A stretch of 48,844 bases of DNA from CAYTSA01 sp964440345 (GCA_964440345.1 CAYTSA010000019.1:1-48844), one strand, 5' to 3'; positions 8,703 to 17,003 are shown, counted from the stretch's first letter. Translations and numbers: made by a program. Notes: generated by a model not told the origin, from the letters alone.

Positions 8703-9450
8703 TGCTCAGGGAGCGTATCTCGCCAAGAATCCCTTCCTCTTGCAGCCAGCGGTAGATTTTGACGTTGGGCGAGCCGTGCACCCCGAATTCGCACGGCGCG
8801 CTCAAAGGCGAGACATAGGCGGCGCCGGTGGAAAACACGTCCACAAAAAATAACGCCAGCCGGCCATTTGCAGCGCCAAGCAGGATGACAAGCTTCTCTT
8901 TACCAGGATCGGCGTGGGAGTAGTCAGGGACAGGGCCGCGAGAGTCCAGCAAAGCGCCGAGCAACGCGTCAATTGCAGACCGCTCTGTATACCGCCGAAG
9001 CGGAGCAACCGAGTCCAGCAGCGCCTTGTCGATGATCAGATCATCCGACCGGTCCAGGTACACCCGTGCTTCTGCGATGGTTGCATCGACCTCCCGCCCG
9101 TAGAACAGATCGTCGCCCAGACGAGTGTCGATGTCGCCGTCCTCGTCCCAGACGCAGAAAACAGGATTGAAAAAGAAGACCATGAAGACAAGAAACACCG
9201 CCCAGAGCGAAAGATGGGCAATTACAAATAAAGCTGCAATGCATCTATTAGCGCATTTCTTCCATCTTTTACGACCGCGGTCTTTTCTTGATCTTCCATC
9301 TGCTCCTGCTCGTGTTCCGGCTCCTGCTCCTGCTCGTGTTCCGGCTCCTGTTCCGGCTCCGGCTCCGGCTCCTGTTCCGGCTCCGGCTCCTGTTCCGGCT
9401 CCGGCTCCTGTTCCGGCTCCGGCTCCGGATTGTCTTCTGGGACTGGTCAT
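8698..9450 (-). CDS. Single-span membrane protein, candidate immunity protein of the colicin M-like toxin
   Basis: A 250-residue protein of no recognised family. Residues 9-50 are a low-complexity Gly-Ala-Thr tract encoded by tandem hexanucleotide repeats. A basic stretch (RSRKDRGRKRWKK, 53-65) precedes one strong membrane span (about 68-96). The positive-inside rule therefore puts the C-terminal 150 residues in the periplasm. The ATG at 9450 overlaps the stop of the upstream gene (ATGA) and has AAGGAGGAGT, so translation is coupled. Classical colicin M immunity protein is membrane-anchored with a periplasmic domain, which fits topology and position but not any sequence match I can make. The 42-residue repeat tract is odd for a cytoplasmic tail. 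Confidence 0.6.
   Translation of the reverse strand: MTSPRRQSGAGAGTGAGAGTGAGAGTGAGAGAGTGAGTRAGAGAGTRAGADGRSRKDRGRKRWKKCANRCIAALFVIAHLSLWAVFLVFMVFFFNPVFCVWDEDGDIDTRLGDDLFYGREVDATIAEARVYLDRSDDLIIDKALLDSVAPLRRYTERSAIDALLGALLDSRGPVPDYSHADPGKEKLVILLGAANGRLALFFVDVFSTGAAYVSPLSAPCEFGVHGSPNVKIYRWLQEEGILGEIRSLSK
9301..9428. repeat. Tandem hexanucleotide / 18-bp repeat tract
   Basis: About 128 bp built from near-identical 6-mers (CTCCGG, CTCCTG, TTCCGG and CTCGTG on the plus strand). An 18-bp unit, CTCCTGTTCCGGCTCCGG, occurs four times. Unit sizes are multiples of three, so copy-number change would lengthen or shorten the encoded tract without shifting frame. All three minus-strand frames stay open, giving Gly-Ala/Thr, Arg-Ser/Asn or Glu-Pro/Gln products. 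Confidence 0.9.
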
Positions 9451-9998
9451 ACTCCTCCTTCAACTACGTCCTTGCCACCTCGTATTTCTATAGTGTAAAC
9501 AACTCCGTCTAACTTCATACCCAATCTTGTAAGAAGTTCACCTATCCAAGGTCGATGCTCCCTTTCATGAAAGTCGTATTGTTCATCTTTTGCATACACT
9601 TGTCCTTCGAAAGTCCACGCATCTTCATTTGATATGATTGTTCCTTCAAGATTAAGCACAACATCTCCCAGGAAAAGATATACAGGACATGTTGTCCTAT
9701 ATGCATACTTTCCTTGTATACTAATATGCTCATGAACACTTTGCCACTTTAGACTTTCAACTTTATCATAGAAACCAGGAAAATCCTTTGAAAGCGGAGG
9801 ATCCTCTACAGCATTGTTAAAATCAATCCACATAGTAGTTCCAGATCCATCAACATAGTTCAACAATGCCTTAACTATAGACCATTCATCCTGGGTCAAC
9901 TCTCTGTCTGGATTGTTGTTGCCTTTACCTTGTTTATTATTTTCTAATGCTGATTCTTCCGCATATTTTTTGAAATAATACTGAAACACTTTATCCAT
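9447..9998 (-). CDS. Colicin M-like lipid II-degrading toxin domain protein (putative)
   Basis: A 183-residue protein with an excellent start: AAAAGGAGG, then ATG at 9998. Its C-terminal half contains KDEQYDFHEREHR, with Tyr141, Asp142, His148 and Arg149 spaced exactly as colicin M Tyr228, Asp229, His235 and Arg236. Glu139 replaces Asp226. A following ELLTRLGMKLDGVVYTIEI segment resembles the end of that fold. Colicin M hydrolyses lipid II between the pyrophosphate and the undecaprenol in the periplasm. No signal peptide, translocation or receptor-binding domain is visible, so the export route is unknown. The gene is AT-richer than its neighbours, suggesting transfer. It is coupled by ATGA to the membrane protein downstream. 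Assignment rests on motif spacing, not on a search. Confidence 0.55.
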   Translation of the reverse strand: MDKVFQYYFKKYAEESALENNKQGKGNNNPDRELTQDEWSIVKALLNYVDGSGTTMWIDFNNAVEDPPLSKDFPGFYDKVESLKWQSVHEHISIQGKYAYRTTCPVYLFLGDVVLNLEGTIISNEDAWTFEGQVYAKDEQYDFHEREHRPWIGELLTRLGMKLDGVVYTIEIRGGKDVVEGGV

Positions 9999-10195
9999 AT
10001 CAACCTCCTTTTCCTCCTTGTACGCTTCCTACTATTTTCCATCAGTATGAATTGCTTCATGCAACCCAATCCGTTTCCGATGCTTTACCTCCCACACTTG
10101 ACTTCCTGCCCGGCTTTCTCCACTCTGCCGCAGGGCCAACGCCTCCGCCGGGGGGGCGGCCCGCATCTTTTTGACCCGACCAAAAGAGGTTCAGC

Positions 10196-11404
10196 ATGTC
10201 TAAAATCGCAGTGAAATCGCCGCTTGTGGAAATCGACGGCGACGAAATGACCCGCGTCATGTGGGCCATGATAAAGGAACAGCTCATTCTGCCGCATCTT
10301 GACATAAAGCTGCTCTACTACGACCTGCACGTGAAAAACCGCGACAACACCGGCGACACGATCACCTTTGAGGCCGCCGAGGCCATCAAGCAGCACAAGG
10401 TGGGCGTCAAGTGCGCCACCATAACCCCAAACGCCGGCCGCATGTCCGAATACGACCTGACGCAGCAGTGGAAGAGCCCCAACGCCACCATCCGGGCCGC
10501 CCTGGACGGCACGGTGTTTCGCGGGCCCATCCTGGTCAAGAACATCAAGCCCACGGTCCGTTGCTGGGAAAAGCCCATCGTCATTGGCCGCCACGCCTAC
10601 GGCGACGTATACAAAAACTGCGAGCTGGACGTGGACGGCCCGGGCAAGGCCGAGCTGGTCTTCACCCCGCAAAGCGGCGAGCCCGTGCGCCAGACCATCC
10701 ACGAATTCGACGGTCCGGGCCAGTTGCAGGCCATGCACAACACCAAGAAGTCCATCCGGTCCTTTGCCCAGGCCTGCTTCACCTTTGGCCTGGACCAGAA
10801 CATGGACGTCTGGTTCTCCACCAAGGACACCATCTCCAAGACCTACGACGCCGGCTTTCGCGTGGTCTTTCAGGAAGTCTTTGACGCCGAGTTCAAGGAC
10901 CAGTTCGAGGCCGCGGGCCTGAGCTATTTCTACACCCTTATCGACGACGCCGTGGCCCGGGTGATGCGGGACAAAGGCGGCTTTTTGTGGGCCTGCAAGA
11001 ACTACGACGGCGACGTGATGAGCGACATGCTGGCCTCGGCTTTTGGCTCGCTGGCCATGATGACCTCGGTGCTGGTCTCGCCGGACGGCTGCTTCGAGTA
11101 CGAGGCCGCCCACGGCACCGTGCAGCGGCACTACTACCGCTACCAGGCCGGGGAAACGACCTCCACCAACCCCATGGCCCTGATCTTTGCCTGGTCCGGC
11201 GGCCTGCGCAAGCGCGGGGAGCTGGACGGGACCCCGGAGGTCGTCGCCTTTGCCGACGCCCTGGAGCGGGCCAGCCTGGAGACCATAGAAAACGGGGTGA
11301 TGACCGGCGACCTGGCCCGCATCAGCGAGCCCAAGCCGGACTCTTTTGTGGACACCCAGGGCTTTCTGGACGCCGTGGCCAAACGACTGCAAGGCATGCT
11401 GTAG
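10196..11404 (+). CDS. icd: NADP-dependent isocitrate dehydrogenase (eukaryote-like, homodimeric type)
   Basis: Oxidatively decarboxylates isocitrate to 2-oxoglutarate with NADP. At 402 residues it matches subfamily II, the form also found in mitochondria and cytosol of eukaryotes, rather than the E. coli-like type. Diagnostic segments are VEIDGDEMTRVMW near the start, GTVFRGPI with the substrate-binding arginine, KNYDGDVMSDMLASAFGSLA carrying the metal-binding aspartates, and EAAHGTVQRHY for NADP binding. The start has AAAGAGG 7 bases upstream. It lies 80 bases before lutA and may share a transcript. With aconitase at 2498 it forms a citrate-to-2-oxoglutarate segment. Confidence 0.95.
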   Translation: MSKIAVKSPLVEIDGDEMTRVMWAMIKEQLILPHLDIKLLYYDLHVKNRDNTGDTITFEAAEAIKQHKVGVKCATITPNAGRMSEYDLTQQWKSPNATIRAALDGTVFRGPILVKNIKPTVRCWEKPIVIGRHAYGDVYKNCELDVDGPGKAELVFTPQSGEPVRQTIHEFDGPGQLQAMHNTKKSIRSFAQACFTFGLDQNMDVWFSTKDTISKTYDAGFRVVFQEVFDAEFKDQFEAAGLSYFYTLIDDAVARVMRDKGGFLWACKNYDGDVMSDMLASAFGSLAMMTSVLVSPDGCFEYEAAHGTVQRHYYRYQAGETTSTNPMALIFAWSGGLRKRGELDGTPEVVAFADALERASLETIENGVMTGDLARISEPKPDSFVDTQGFLDAVAKRLQGML

Positions 11405-11484
11405 AGAATTGCTTTCCGGGTGAAACCTCTTTCAAGAAGTTTTCCCCTCGGATAACACTCTTACCATTAGCAGAAAAAACACCC

Positions 11485-12201
11485 ATGCGCGTATCCCTTT
11501 TTGTTCCCTGCCTGGTGGACCAGTGCGAGCCCCGGATAGCCGAGGCGACAGCCCGGGTGTTGTCCCGGGCCGGCCTGGGTGTGGACTATCCCAGGGGCCA
11601 GACCTGCTGCGGCCAGCCGCTGTACAAGCTGGGCCACTGGGACGAGGCGCGCCAGGCCGCCGAGCGGTTTCTGGAGCTGTTTGCCGAGGCCGAGGCCGTG
11701 GTCGCTCCTTCCGGCTCCTGCGTGACCATGGTGCGCCACTACCCGCAGCTCTTCGCCGGCCGCAGCGACTGGGAGCAGCTGGCCAGGGACGTGGCCGGCA
11801 AGACCTTTGAACTGTCGCAATTTCTTGTTGACAAACTGGACGCACTGGACCTGGACGCAAGGTTCCCCGGCCGGGCGGTCTATCACGACTCCTGCCAGGT
11901 GGGCCGGGCGCTGGGAATCGTGGACCAGCCGCGCCGGCTGCTGCGGGCAGTTCAGGGGCTTGAACTGGCGAAGCTGCAGCGGCCCGAGGCCTGTTGCGGC
12001 TTTGGCGGCGCCTTTTCGCTGACCTTCCCGGCTGTGGGCGACGCCATACTGGACGAGAAGATCGACGACATCCTCGCCGCCAACGCTGATTTCGTTATAA
12101 CGGCCGAGCCCAGCTGTCTGCTGAACATCCGCGGCCGGCTGGAAGCCATGGGCAAGGCGTTGCCGGTCTATCATCTGGCTGAAATACTGGAGAGAACCTG
12201 A
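11485..12201 (+). CDS. lutA: Lactate utilisation protein A (cysteine-rich CCG-domain Fe-S subunit)
   Basis: A 238-residue subunit with two cysteine-rich CCG domains (CLVDQCEP then GQTCCGQP in the first half; YHDSCQVGR then EACCGFGGAFS in the second). These domains bind an Fe-S cluster in heterodisulfide reductase- and glycolate oxidase-like enzymes. In LutABC the three proteins oxidise L-lactate to pyruvate, or act with a D-lactate dehydrogenase in sulfate reducers. The ATG at 11485 begins the typical MRVSLFVPCLVDQ; the open frame extends far upstream over icd but is a shadow there. LutB follows 2 bases later. Cytoplasmic location expected. Confidence 0.92.
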   Translation: MRVSLFVPCLVDQCEPRIAEATARVLSRAGLGVDYPRGQTCCGQPLYKLGHWDEARQAAERFLELFAEAEAVVAPSGSCVTMVRHYPQLFAGRSDWEQLARDVAGKTFELSQFLVDKLDALDLDARFPGRAVYHDSCQVGRALGIVDQPRRLLRAVQGLELAKLQRPEACCGFGGAFSLTFPAVGDAILDEKIDDILAANADFVITAEPSCLLNIRGRLEAMGKALPVYHLAEILERT

Positions 12202-12203
12202 TC

Positions 12204-13589
12204 ATGCCCTCCCGCGCCAAGGAATTTCGCACCCTGTCCGCAGAGGCTGCGCACGACACCCAGCTGCGAGGCAATCTGCGCCGGGCGGCCGGCCATTTCA
12301 AGACCGGACGCGAGCGCGGCCAGCGCGAGTTGCCGCATTTGGAAACGAGGCTGCAACGGGCGCGGGCCGTGCGGCTGCACACACTGGCTCATCTGCCGGA
12401 ATTGCTGGAAGAACTGGAAACCAACGTCACCGCCGCAGGCGGCGAGGTCCACTGGGCCGCAGACGCGGCCGAGGCTCGGCGCATCGTGCTGGACATTGCC
12501 ACAGCCCGGGGCGCCAAGCTTGTGGTCAAGGGCAAGTCCATGGTCACCGAGGAGATAGAGCTGAACCTCGCCCTGATCGAAGCCGGCATAGAGACCGTGG
12601 AAACCGACCTGGGCGAATATATTGTGCAGCTGGCGGGGCAGCCTCCGTCGCACATAGTGGCGCCGGCGGTGCACATGTCCCGGGCGCAGGTGGCAGAGTT
12701 GTTCCACAAGAAGCTGGGCCGCACGGGGCAGGAGCCCGAGGAGCTGACCGCCATAGCCCGCCAGGTGCTGCGCGAAAAATTTTTGGCCGCGGACATGGGC
12801 GTGACCGGCGTGAACATGGCTATAGCGTCCACGGGAACCATTGTCCTGGTGGAAAACGAAGGCAACATACGCATGTCCTCCACCATCCCCGGCGTCCACG
12901 TGGCGGTGATGAGCCTGGAAAAGGTGACCGCAGACCCGGTATCGGCCACGGACGTGCTGCAGGTGCTGCCCCGCAGCGCCACTGGCCAGCGGCTTTCCAC
13001 CTACACCAGCTGGATAACAGGCCCGCGGCGAGATGGCGAGACGGACGGCCCCGAGAATTTCCACCTAGTTATTCTGGACAACGGCCGCTCACGCATACTG
13101 GCCGACCCGGAGCTGCGCGAGACCCTGTGCTGCATCCGTTGCGGCGCCTGCCTAACCAGCTGCCCAGTGTACAACGCCATCGGCGGCCACGCCTACGGCT
13201 GGGTCTATTCCGGCCCCATCGGCAGCCTGCTCACCCCGCAGCTGACCTCCATGGACGAAGCGGCGGATCTGCCGGCGGCCTGCACCGGCTGCCGGGCTTG
13301 CGCCCAGGTCTGCCCTGTGGGCATTGATCACCCGGAAATGTTCATGGCCATGCGCCGCCGCCGGGCCAGACCCGCGCCCGGGCCGCAATTTCTCTCCTCG
13401 GCCATACAGCGGCCAGGGCTGTGGCGGGCGAGCGCGGCTGTAACGCGCCTGCTGGACCCGGAGCTAAAAAAGCTTTCTCGCGCGCCAGGCATGGGCCAGC
13501 TGGCTGCTTATGCGGCCACGCGCCGCCTGCCCCGGCTGAAAACGCCATTTTCCCGGCGCTGGAGCCGGCTGCGCAGGGAGCTTGGATAA
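12204..13589 (+). CDS. lutB: Lactate utilisation protein B (LUD domain plus 2[4Fe-4S])
   Basis: A 461-residue subunit. Residues about 60-290 form the LUD domain (GAKLVVKGKSMVTEEIELN, then GVTGVNMAIASTGTIVLVEN). Two ferredoxin-type clusters follow: Cys310-x2-Cys313-x2-Cys316-x3-Cys320 and Cys360-x2-Cys363-x2-Cys366-x3-Cys370. The C-terminal about 90 residues are basic and less conserved. It is the electron-transfer core between LutA and LutC. The stop TAA overlaps the lutC ATG (TAATG), so lutBC are translationally coupled. No regulator of the lut type is present nearby. Confidence 0.93.
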   Translation: MPSRAKEFRTLSAEAAHDTQLRGNLRRAAGHFKTGRERGQRELPHLETRLQRARAVRLHTLAHLPELLEELETNVTAAGGEVHWAADAAEARRIVLDIATARGAKLVVKGKSMVTEEIELNLALIEAGIETVETDLGEYIVQLAGQPPSHIVAPAVHMSRAQVAELFHKKLGRTGQEPEELTAIARQVLREKFLAADMGVTGVNMAIASTGTIVLVENEGNIRMSSTIPGVHVAVMSLEKVTADPVSATDVLQVLPRSATGQRLSTYTSWITGPRRDGETDGPENFHLVILDNGRSRILADPELRETLCCIRCGACLTSCPVYNAIGGHAYGWVYSGPIGSLLTPQLTSMDEAADLPAACTGCRACAQVCPVGIDHPEMFMAMRRRRARPAPGPQFLSSAIQRPGLWRASAAVTRLLDPELKKLSRAPGMGQLAAYAATRRLPRLKTPFSRRWSRLRRELG

Positions 13590-14230
13590 TGGGTTCACGC
13601 GAGATCATACTGCAGCGGCTGCGCCAGGCCGCGTCGGCCCCTGTCATGACTTCGGAAAAGGCCCCCCTGCCCGCGCCTTTTTTCACAGCAGACTGGGAGA
13701 CCTTTGCCGCGTCGCTGACCCGGGTGAAAACCGGTTTTTCCCTGGCCCGGGACGCGAATCAGGCGAAGGAAGCTTTCCTTGCCGCGCTGAACGAGCACTC
13801 CATAGCAACCGCGTGCATGTGGAAACACCCGCTGCTGGAAGCCCTTGGCGTGCGCCAGTGGCTGGAGGAATCCGAACGCGCCGTGCTAGGCCATGACCGC
13901 GCCGCCACAGCTGATTGCGGCGTTACCGCTGCAGACGCCGCCCTTCCGGAGACGGGCACAGTGATAGTTCGGGCCGCCGTAGACCAGCCCCGGTCCGTCT
14001 CCTTGCTGCCCAGGGTGCATCTGGCGTTTGTCCGCAGTGCAGACCTGCGAACCGGCGGCGTGGACGACCTGCCGCAGCTGCTGGAGTCTTGGCGGACAAA
14101 CGGACAGTTGCCCAGCGCCGTACACGCCATTTCCGGCCCCAGCTCCACCGCGGATATTGAGCAAGTGCACGTCATGGGCGTGCACGGCCCCACGGCGGTG
14201 CATGTTTTTGGGCTGGATTTTGAGGTCTAA
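13589..14230 (+). CDS. lutC: Lactate utilisation protein C (LUD domain)
   Basis: A 213-residue LUD-domain protein. It has the family features AATADCGVTAADAALPETGT and a C-terminal ISGPSSTADIEQVHVMGVHG. It is the third subunit of the LutABC lactate-oxidising complex. The ATG at 13589 overlaps the lutB stop and gives a normal N-terminus, MGSREIILQRLRQA. A longer open frame upstream is out of context. No lactate permease or D-lactate dehydrogenase lies next to it in this window. Confidence 0.92.
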   Translation: MGSREIILQRLRQAASAPVMTSEKAPLPAPFFTADWETFAASLTRVKTGFSLARDANQAKEAFLAALNEHSIATACMWKHPLLEALGVRQWLEESERAVLGHDRAATADCGVTAADAALPETGTVIVRAAVDQPRSVSLLPRVHLAFVRSADLRTGGVDDLPQLLESWRTNGQLPSAVHAISGPSSTADIEQVHVMGVHGPTAVHVFGLDFEV

Positions 14231-14272
14231 AATACTGGCGTAATTTATGCTTCTGGGCTAGAACCAGCGCCC

Positions 14273-15214
14273 ATGGACGTTGCCCAATCTCTCCTACGCT
14301 TGCTGCGCGACAGCTGTCGCGCCAGCTTCAGTTTGTTCAAGGTCATGGTTCCCATCATGATCGCAGTAAAAATTTTCAAGGAGTTGGGACTAATCTCGTA
14401 TCTGGCTATTCCGTTGGCCCCGGCCATGGAGCTGATGGGCTTGCCGGCGGAAGCCGGACTGGTGTGGGCCACGTCCATGGCGGCGAACATCTACTCTGGG
14501 CTAGTGGTTTATGCTACGTTGATACCGGAAATGCAGACTTTGACCGTGGCGCAAACGACTGTACTTTCAACTATTATCCTCATCGCGCATAATCTGCCTG
14601 TAGAGTTGCGCATTGCCCAAAAATGCGGCGTCAGCCTGCTGGGCCAGCTGGGCGTCCGGGTTGGCTCGGCCCTTCTGGCCGGCCTACTGTTGCACTGGAC
14701 CTTTACAGTCACGGGCGCGCTGCAGGAACCCAGCGTGCTCTTGTGGCGTCCAGACCCAGAGGAGGGCTCCTACCTGCAGTGGGCTTGGGGCCAAGCGCAA
14801 AATCTGGGATTGATTTTTCTGCTGATACTGTTTCTTATGGCCTTGATGCGCGCCATGGACCGGCTGGGCCTCACGCAGCTGTGCCAGCGTTTGCTGCGCC
14901 CGGCGCTTCGGTTCATGGGCATTGGGGAAAAAGCCGCGACTATCACCATCATAGGACTGGTCATGGGCATTGCGTACGGCGGGGGATTGATCATCCACGA
15001 GGCGCAATCAGGCCGGGTGGAGCAGAAGGACATCTACTCGTCGCTTACGCTCATGGGCTTATCCCACGCCATAATCGAGGACACGCTGCTCATGCTGTCC
15101 ATTGGCGCCAGCATGTGGGGCGTGCTCTGGGCCCGGCTGCTTTTTTCCCTGGCGGTGGTGGCGGTGCTGGCCCGGATGTACGCGCGCCTGCGGCCGGGGG
15201 CGAACACAGCCTGA
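14273..15214 (+). CDS. Nucleoside-recognition (gate) domain membrane protein
   Basis: A 313-residue polytopic membrane protein with two gate/nucleoside-recognition-type repeats. The first covers about residues 15-120 (TSMAANIYSGLVVYATLIP). The second covers about 205-300 (ATITIIGLVMGIAYGGGLII, then LSHAIIEDTLLML). Such proteins resemble spore-maturation A/B and the gating half of concentrative nucleoside transporters, and substrates are usually unknown. No Shine-Dalgarno is evident before the ATG at 14273, and the next in-frame ATG is far inside, so the start is the least certain part. It follows lutC by 42 bases; involvement in organic-acid transport would be speculation. Confidence 0.8.
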   Translation: MDVAQSLLRLLRDSCRASFSLFKVMVPIMIAVKIFKELGLISYLAIPLAPAMELMGLPAEAGLVWATSMAANIYSGLVVYATLIPEMQTLTVAQTTVLSTIILIAHNLPVELRIAQKCGVSLLGQLGVRVGSALLAGLLLHWTFTVTGALQEPSVLLWRPDPEEGSYLQWAWGQAQNLGLIFLLILFLMALMRAMDRLGLTQLCQRLLRPALRFMGIGEKAATITIIGLVMGIAYGGGLIIHEAQSGRVEQKDIYSSLTLMGLSHAIIEDTLLMLSIGASMWGVLWARLLFSLAVVAVLARMYARLRPGANTA

Positions 15215-15224
15215 CAGGGCCAGG

Positions 15225-15518
15225 TCACTCTTTTTTTTCCGGGATGCGCATAACCCCGCGGTGAATGCGGACGATGTCGCCGGGCCGCACGTAGATGTTG
15301 TCGCGCTTGCCGATCAGTTCTACCAGTCCGGCTTTGTCTGGCAACTCCACAGAGGCGCCGGGCTCAACGCTTCCTTTATCCACCCCGCTTAAATCTTCCC
15401 AATAGACGGCGTAGGAGTAGGCAGCCTTGTCTTCATTGACCAGAGTGAAGCAGCTGGCGGTCTGGACCGTCAGGCAGAGGAGACACACAGCGCCAGCAAG
15501 ACGTTTGCACAGCGTCAT
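15225..15518 (-). CDS. Small secreted or periplasmic protein of unknown function
   Basis: A 97-residue protein with a cleavable-looking signal peptide (MTLCKRLAGAVCLLCLTVQT, about 1-22) and an 75-residue acidic mature part containing KRDNIYVRPGDIVRIHRGV. I recognise no family. Its ATG overlaps the stop of the 57-residue gene upstream (ATGA), indicating coupled translation. The two are likely a small envelope pair. The longer frame upstream lacks a start with a ribosome binding site. Confidence 0.6.
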   Translation of the reverse strand: MTLCKRLAGAVCLLCLTVQTASCFTLVNEDKAAYSYAVYWEDLSGVDKGSVEPGASVELPDKAGLVELIGKRDNIYVRPGDIVRIHRGVMRIPEKKE

Positions 15519-15688
15519 TGAACTATTTTGTGGTAATGGCCCCGCTTCTGAATCTCCTGACTCTTGTAAAAGCGAAAGTCCACAGCTCCGCGGATTCGCA
15601 CGTCGCCTTTTTCCAGGCCGTAATACACGGAAAATACGACCGCGAGGAGGAGAAAGACCAAGCACGCCCCGACTGCGAGTTCTGTCAT
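15515..15688 (-). CDS. Small single-span membrane protein
   Basis: A 57-residue protein with one N-terminal membrane span (TELAVGACLVFLLLAVVFSV, residues 2-21) and a basic 35-residue tail. The ATG at 15688 has TTGGAGGGAATC before it. The frame remains open to another ATG at 15841, which would add 51 residues, but that start lacks a good ribosome binding site. It is coupled by ATGA to the secreted protein that follows. Function unknown. Confidence 0.55.
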   Translation of the reverse strand: MTELAVGACLVFLLLAVVFSVYYGLEKGDVRIRGAVDFRFYKSQEIQKRGHYHKIVQ

Positions 15689-15911
15689 GATTCCCTCCAA
15701 TATATTTGCGATATGGCGTGCGCCGGCGGCAGTGCTTTTCGCACTCCCTGCGGCGACGGTGACAGTTTGTCGCATTTTCCATAAAAAGTCATGACATTTC
15801 TGTGACAGCGCGTGTTCTTCTGGCCCTTTCTGCACAGCCATGATAGTGTGTATTTCACTGTAGGCAAAGCAAATCAAGAGGGGCAACCAGGGGGATGCAC
15901 AGGAAAATATA

Positions 15912-16199
15912 ATGGCGCAAGAATGGAAGCGGCATGACGACGTTACTGAATATGTTACCCTGGGCAACACGTTGCCCGTGTGCGTGGTCTACGACCGCGC
16001 AGGCTCGCCCGGATACAAAGTCCGCGTAGGAAAGCGAGCTCTGCGGGACAAACTGCCCAGCAAAGAAGCAGCAAAACAGGTGGCGCTTGCTTTTGCCCAG
16101 CGGGTGCTTTCCCAATGCCTGGCCGAAGCAGCCGCTCTATCCCAAGCCTCTCAGTCACAGGGCGCGGCTTCGAAAGCCGGCAAGTCAGCCAGTATTTGA
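15912..16199 (+). CDS. Hypothetical protein, 95 aa
   Basis: A small soluble protein. Its front half is compact and mixed (EYVTLGNTLPVCVVYDRAGS, then GYKVRVGKRALRDKLPSKE) and the end is an Ala/Ser/Gln-rich tail. ACAGGAAAATATA gives an AGGA ribosome binding site 7 bases before the ATG. The last 15 bases overlap the convergent folE2 end. I do not recognise the family. Confidence 0.5.
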   Translation: MAQEWKRHDDVTEYVTLGNTLPVCVVYDRAGSPGYKVRVGKRALRDKLPSKEAAKQVALAFAQRVLSQCLAEAAALSQASQSQGAASKAGKSASI

Positions 16200-17003
16200 A
16201 CCAGAAATAACAGCGTAGGCGCTGTGCGCGTGGATGGACTCGTAACTTTCCACTGACACGCGCCACCACTGAATCTGCGCATGCCCGGCCAGAGATTGAG
16301 CGGCGTTGCGGACTACGTCCTCCACAAAGCATGGCGCGGCAAAGGCCTGTTCTGTAACGTACTTTTCGTCCTCGCGCTTGAGCAGCGTATACACCGGGGA
16401 GGAGGCGGAGTTTTCACCAATATCAATAAGCTCTTCTATCCACACAAAGCCTGCAGACCGGCATTGCAACCGGACCATGGCCCGCTGGCTGTGGGCGCCC
16501 TGATCGCTGATGGCCAGAGAACAAGGACAGACCGTCATGACTGGAACATCAACCTGGAGCAGGAACACGGGCTTTTCCGGCGACTCGGCCGAGAGCTCGC
16601 CAGTCAGCTCCACGTCGTAGACAATGCGGCCACGGCTGGCAGTGGCCGGGGCGGACTTGCGGATGAAATAGGGAAACCGGAACACCACGTAGGCCCGCCG
16701 GGCCTGCAGACGGGTCCGCACGTCCATAAGCAGTGTTTTCAAGGACCGGTAGTCCAGGTCCTCAGACCAGCCCTCAAGCGACTCCACAAATCGGCTCATG
16801 TGCGTTCCCTTGAAATGGCCGGGCAAATCCACGCCCATATCAACCGTGGCCACTGTGTGCTGCACGCCCTCGGTCCGGTCGCGCACAGTGAGCGGCAACC
16901 GCAGGTCTTTGACCCCCACCCGGTCTATGGCCATGTCCACAGAAGCCGGGCTGTTCTGGACGTCCTGCATGGCCATGGGAAACACGGGCTCCGGGTCAGA
17001 CAA
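16185..17003 (-). CDS. folE2: GTP cyclohydrolase IB (FolE2)
   Basis: Converts GTP to dihydroneopterin triphosphate, the first step of folate and of queuosine synthesis. The 272-residue sequence has FolE2 signatures: VDMGVDLPGHFKGTHMSRFV, the active-site VMTVCPCSLAIS, the metal/substrate region GAHSQRA, and CFVEDVVRN near the end. The start shown is TTG at 17003, which overlaps nikR by 8 bases and has AGGA upstream. ATG at 16976 is the alternative and would begin MAMQDVQNSP. Unlike zinc-dependent FolE, FolE2 can work with other metals and is often used under zinc limitation. Confidence 0.92.
   Translation of the reverse strand: MSDPEPVFPMAMQDVQNSPASVDMAIDRVGVKDLRLPLTVRDRTEGVQHTVATVDMGVDLPGHFKGTHMSRFVESLEGWSEDLDYRSLKTLLMDVRTRLQARRAYVVFRFPYFIRKSAPATASRGRIVYDVELTGELSAESPEKPVFLLQVDVPVMTVCPCSLAISDQGAHSQRAMVRLQCRSAGFVWIEELIDIGENSASSPVYTLLKREDEKYVTEQAFAAPCFVEDVVRNAAQSLAGHAQIQWWRVSVESYESIHAHSAYAVISGSNTG

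Noticed and set aside
9269..9463. Arg-Ser/Asn repeat frame through the hexanucleotide tract
   Set aside because: A by-product of the repeat; it has no downstream continuation into a folded protein.
15689..15841. In-frame N-terminal extension of the 57-residue membrane protein
   Set aside because: The upstream ATG lacks a ribosome binding site, and the extension would place a polar stretch before a good membrane span that has its own strong site.
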